DNA of 64,000 bases from Labia minor. Taxonomy: Eukaryota > Arthropoda > Insecta > Dermaptera > Spongiphoridae. The DNA lies in NCBI GenBank assembly GCA_963082975.1, contig OY720348.1:67915719-67979718 (forward strand), read 5' to 3'. Under the pieces are notes generated by a model. The model did not search any database. It was not told where the DNA came from and saw nothing but the letters and a program-made list of their open reading frames with translations. Position numbers and translations under genes: made by a program. Below, one piece after another: positions 63,978-64,000 of this stretch; the first letter of the stretch is position 1, and every line of letters starts with the position of its first letter.

Positions 63978-64000
63978 CTATAACCGATATTAATAAATTT

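Overview
This is a very A+T-rich piece of an animal nuclear genome (roughly three quarters A+T by eye), carrying four intron-containing protein genes embedded in a dense layer of mostly non-autonomous transposons. The repeat types (mariner elements, BED-finger hAT elements, and DINE-1-like Helentron derivatives with a GTCY microsatellite core) point to an arthropod, probably an insect. I cannot name the species.

Genes, left to right. (1) Fructose-1,6-bisphosphatase on the minus strand, coding exons 708-3979. Its last exon lies off the left edge, and a likely 5'UTR exon lies near 5871-6040. (2) An R3HDM4 orthologue on the plus strand, six exons at 8952-11968, including a GC-AG intron. (3) PIGB, the third GPI-anchor mannosyltransferase, on the plus strand, eight exons at 15262-19372, apparently complete at 500 aa. 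(4) An SLC26 anion transporter on the plus strand, exons 46544-58355, plus a phase-compatible 17-nt first coding exon at 28493. This implies an ~18-kb first intron and a 679-aa protein. The four genes are unrelated housekeeping or transport functions; nothing suggests a cluster working together.

Repeats. 19.5-28.1 kb (between PIGB and SLC26) and SLC26 intron 1 (28.5-46.5 kb) are transposon sinks. The centrepiece is an intact hAT element (23677-27003, exact 8-bp target duplication, 619-aa transposase with all catalytic residues). It sits inside another hAT-type MITE, which sits inside a decayed LINE reverse transcriptase. Around 15 further hAT-type elements can be delimited, nearly all with 8-bp duplications. 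Mariner-like elements fall into at least four families, and in two of them the copies are foldbacks with ~190-bp inverted arms. Other items are tRNA-derived SINEs, a pogo-like MITE, giant palindromic elements and several tandem duplications.

The most interesting pattern is three dispersed families (called HINE-A, -B and -C here; about ten, six and one copies). They share one architecture: a 10-13-bp 5' sub-terminal repeat, a TG/GTCY microsatellite, a conserved AAATTTGGTA box, the inverted complement of the 5' repeat, then a 4-base-loop hairpin and CTTATT. This matches non-autonomous Helentrons (HINE/DINE-1). One HINE-A copy appears to have travelled with ~670 bp of its 5' flank, giving a ~1.25-kb inverted duplication between SLC26 introns. 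No virus, CRISPR array or bacterial-type operon was seen.
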